The position numbers and the translations under genes were made by a program. From CAZYME01 sp964648115 (GTDB lineage Bacteria > Pseudomonadota > Gammaproteobacteria > Legionellales > Legionellaceae), in the NCBI GenBank assembly GCA_964648115.1, contig CAZYME010000053.1:1-6040 (forward strand): 6,040 nt of DNA, given 5' to 3'. Position 1 is the first letter of the stretch, and the number at the start of each line of letters is the position of its first letter. Of the stretch, positions 4,073 through 6,040 are shown piece after piece. Below the pieces are notes generated by a model. That model did not search any database. It was given only the letters and a program-made list of their open reading frames with translations, and had not been told where the DNA came from.

Positions 4073-5380
4073 ATGAAACGAGAAAAAATCAATTACTTAA
4101 GACAATGGCGTCACGACCCCATTCGTGTACCTTTACTACTGCGTGGTGCCAGACAAGTTGGAAAGTCTTGGCTGGTGCAAGCTTTTGGTCAAGAATTTGA
4201 ATATTTCATTGAAATTAATTTCGAAAAAGACAAACGCGCTAGTGCTTTATTTACCGAACATATTGATATTGCAGAATTTGTAAAAAAATTAAACGTCTAT
4301 ACCGGTAAACCCATTATTCCAGGAAAAACCTTGTTATTCCTCGATGAAATTCAGGAGTGTTCCATCGCATTGAAATATTTGCGTTATTTCAAAGAGGATT
4401 ATCCAGAATTACATGTAGTAGCCGCTGGTTCACTAATTGAATTTACTTTAGAAAAAATAGGCATGGCCGTTGGTAGAGTTGAATATCTGTACCTGTACCC
4501 CTTATCCTTTATGGAGTTTTTAACAGCTGTGGGATGCGATCATTTTCGCGAGTTTATATTAAAAGGAGAAATCGATGGTGCAACGCATCAATTACTCCTG
4601 GAGCAATTGCGCCATTATATGTGGTTAGGAGGGATGCCCGCTGTTGTACAAGCCTGGACGGAATTTAAAGATATACGTGTTTGCCAGCGACTACAAGATA
4701 GGATTATTGAGAATTACCAAGATGATTTTCTAAAATATGCCAAACACCACCAGATTGAAGCAGTTAACAAAGTATTTTTATCTGTCCCCAAACAATTAGG
4801 TAGCAAATTTATCTATCAGCACGTAGATCAAGAATCAAAAACATATCCCATAAAACAAGCCCTGAGCTTGCTTATTAAAGCAGGAATTACCTATCCGTGT
4901 TTTCATACATCGGCTCAAAACCACCCTCTTGGCGCTGAAATAGATATAAAAAAATTCAAGCTCTTTATGTTCGATATTGGTATTGCCCAAAGAATGCTAG
5001 GGTTAGATTTAGCAGAATGGGTTACTCAACCTATGGAAATAAACTACTTAGGTTATATGGCTGAGCAACTCGTTGCCCAAGAATTCATAGCGTACGGAGA
5101 TGAAAATAAATCTATGCAATTGTATTACTGGCAAAACGAAACTAAGGCTGGAAATGCAGAAGTTGATTTTATAACTATTAAGAATAAACAAGTGGTGCCT
5201 GTTGAAGTCAAATCGCGGATAAAAGGTGGCATGAAAAGCTTAAAAGTATATTTTGACAAACACCCCAAGACTAAAATTGCTTTAAAGATCTCTGAAGGCC
5301 AATTTGCTAAACAGGATCATCTACAAGAGATTCCTTTATATGCAATTGAATATTGGATACAGAAGATTTTGGTGGTCTAA
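4073..5380 (+). CDS. AAA+ ATPase with C-terminal DUF4143 / PD-(D/E)xK-like domain
   Basis: The 435-residue protein belongs to the AAA_14/DUF4143 family of stand-alone P-loop ATPases common in bacteria and archaea. The Walker A motif is GARQVGKS (25-32, K31). Walker B is LLFLDEIQE (87-95, D91 and E92). A sensor-1-like strand, VVAAGSLIEF, is at 115-124. The C-terminal half has a region with E331 in the helix YLGYMAEQLVAQEF, then EVDF (E363-D365) and VEVKS (E378 and K380), spaced as in PD-(D/E)xK nuclease folds. The length is normal for the family. No biochemical role is firmly established; members are often accessory, solitary genes. There is no signal peptide or membrane segment. The start is the first codon of the family-typical N-terminus and lies two bases after a palindrome, with no ribosome binding site. 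All motifs are intact. Confidence 0.9.
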   Translation: MKREKINYLRQWRHDPIRVPLLLRGARQVGKSWLVQAFGQEFEYFIEINFEKDKRASALFTEHIDIAEFVKKLNVYTGKPIIPGKTLLFLDEIQECSIALKYLRYFKEDYPELHVVAAGSLIEFTLEKIGMAVGRVEYLYLYPLSFMEFLTAVGCDHFREFILKGEIDGATHQLLLEQLRHYMWLGGMPAVVQAWTEFKDIRVCQRLQDRIIENYQDDFLKYAKHHQIEAVNKVFLSVPKQLGSKFIYQHVDQESKTYPIKQALSLLIKAGITYPCFHTSAQNHPLGAEIDIKKFKLFMFDIGIAQRMLGLDLAEWVTQPMEINYLGYMAEQLVAQEFIAYGDENKSMQLYYWQNETKAGNAEVDFITIKNKQVVPVEVKSRIKGGMKSLKVYFDKHPKTKIALKISEGQFAKQDHLQEIPLYAIEYWIQKILVV

Positions 5381-5517
5381 ATTGTTGTGGTCATTATATC
5401 CGCACAGCACCCTAACTCTTAACCTATACTTTTCAAAATAAATTACCAACTTAAAGTGTCTTGGTTTTATGATTTGCTTTACCATGAGGCTCACGCCTAA
5501 AAAATTTACCAATGCTT
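5381..5517. other. Intergenic region before the FadL-family gene
   Basis: This is an AT-rich spacer. TATACT at 5425-5430 could be a -10 element, but no acceptable -35 accompanies it. No clear terminator for the ATPase gene and no strong ribosome binding site before 5512/5518 are visible. A short + strand reading frame opening at ATG 5484 overlaps the downstream gene in another frame and looks spurious. Confidence 0.4.
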
Positions 5518-6040
5518 ATGAAAAAAAAACCAACTCCAGAACACCTCGCATCGATCTATTATGTGGGCATAGGTCTTTTGTTCTTATGTTGGCCATTACA
5601 TGCTTCTTTTATTGAACAAACACTTGGAACAGCTGTAGTTATGGACGCAACAGCCGTTTATTTTAATCCGGGGGCATTAACTGCAGTACCCAAAACGCAA
5701 CTTATTACTCTGGGCACATTGGCAAGATCACAGTTCCAGTTTACAGGCAGCGCACGGCAATTACCTCTTGGTATTACCGAGTCCGGGACTGCCACTACAA
5801 CAACAGATTTTTACTTGCCTTCCCTGTACATCAGCATCCCCATAAATGATAAATTCGCTGGTGGTTTTGCTGTTGTTGCCAATGATTTTAATAGTGACCT
5901 GGAAGGACATTCTGTTCTCCGTTACGCTCAGGCACGTAATCATATTAGTGATATAGATTTAGTTCCGGCAGTTGGCATTAAAATCAATGAATTTCTTTCT
6001 ATAGGAGGCAATCTTAATCTCTCCCATGCCCACTTTATCC
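5518..6040 (+). CDS. FadL-family outer-membrane transport protein (N-terminal part)
   Basis: The frame is open to the window end, giving 174 residues of a protein that in this family usually exceeds 400. Residues 1-29 form a Sec signal peptide: a lysine-rich start (MKKK), a hydrophobic core at about 13-26 (IYYVGIGLLFLCWP), and probable cleavage after LHA. The mature protein begins SFIEQTLGTAVVMDATAVYFNPGAL. It corresponds to the FadL/TodX hatch region with its NP motif (N50-P51), here NPGAL where the family usually has NPAGL. Alternating strand-like segments follow (FYLPSLYISIPINDKFAGGFAVVA, about 100-123). FadL proteins form 14-strand barrels that admit long-chain fatty acids or other hydrophobic molecules through the outer membrane. 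The exact substrate cannot be read from this part. An in-frame ATG at 5512 would add two residues; neither start has a clear ribosome site. An in-frame TGA at 5485-5487 bars a start further upstream. Confidence 0.85.
   Translation, partial: MKKKPTPEHLASIYYVGIGLLFLCWPLHASFIEQTLGTAVVMDATAVYFNPGALTAVPKTQLITLGTLARSQFQFTGSARQLPLGITESGTATTTTDFYLPSLYISIPINDKFAGGFAVVANDFNSDLEGHSVLRYAQARNHISDIDLVPAVGIKINEFLSIGGNLNLSHAHFI

Noticed and set aside
5484..5615. A short + strand reading frame from ATG 5484
   Set aside because: It overlaps the FadL signal-peptide region in another frame, ends soon after, and encodes nothing recognisable.
5761..5943. A 60-residue - strand reading frame
   Set aside because: It runs opposite to the FadL-family gene, whose signal peptide and NP motif are clear; the - strand product has no recognisable features.

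Overview
The window is AT-rich bacterial DNA with every recognisable gene on the + strand. The low G+C content, the tRNA sequence, the FadL-type outer-membrane protein and a RAYT/REP family typical of Proteobacteria point to a gammaproteobacterium, most likely Legionella or a relative. The genus is an inference from general resemblance; no search was run.

Left edge (1-437). A short C-terminal coding remnant ends at 64. It is followed by a perfect 10-bp hairpin (124-151) and then by the 3' half of a tRNA-Arg gene with anticodon TCG, from the anticodon loop to the CCA (216-262). No 5' half is present. This is the usual scar of a tyrosine-recombinase element inserted in a tRNA gene, seen at the distal attachment site. 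The element would lie to the left of the window, and sequence from 263 onward would be the original chromosome or an older accessory region.

Middle (438-3874). Four separate genes follow, with gaps of roughly 165-365 bp that suggest independent transcription units. They are a class I SAM-dependent methyltransferase (438-1247), a GNAT acetyltransferase (1430-1963), a REP-associated tyrosine transposase (RAYT, 2328-2858) and an AraC-type regulator fused to a GyrI-like effector-binding domain (3026-3874). The RAYT sits inside a complete REPtron: three copies of one GTAG-plus-hairpin element surround it. Two flank the gene in opposite orientations, the downstream copy begins inside the stop codon, and the third forms a head-to-head pair with the upstream copy.

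Right part (3875-6040). An intergenic stretch holds a terminator-like hairpin, a solitary GGGGTCAG-type inverted repeat, and a perfect 20-bp palindrome ending two bases before the start of an AAA+ ATPase with a C-terminal DUF4143/PD-(D/E)xK-like region (4073-5380). The window closes inside a FadL-family outer-membrane protein gene with a signal peptide (from about 5518, cut by the window end).

The genes do not form an obvious pathway. The region looks like a patchwork of accessory single genes and small mobile repeats next to a tRNA integration site. The most notable points are the REPtron, the tRNA att scar, the operator-like palindrome before the ATPase gene, and a well-placed internal ribosome binding site at the domain boundary of the AraC-GyrI gene.
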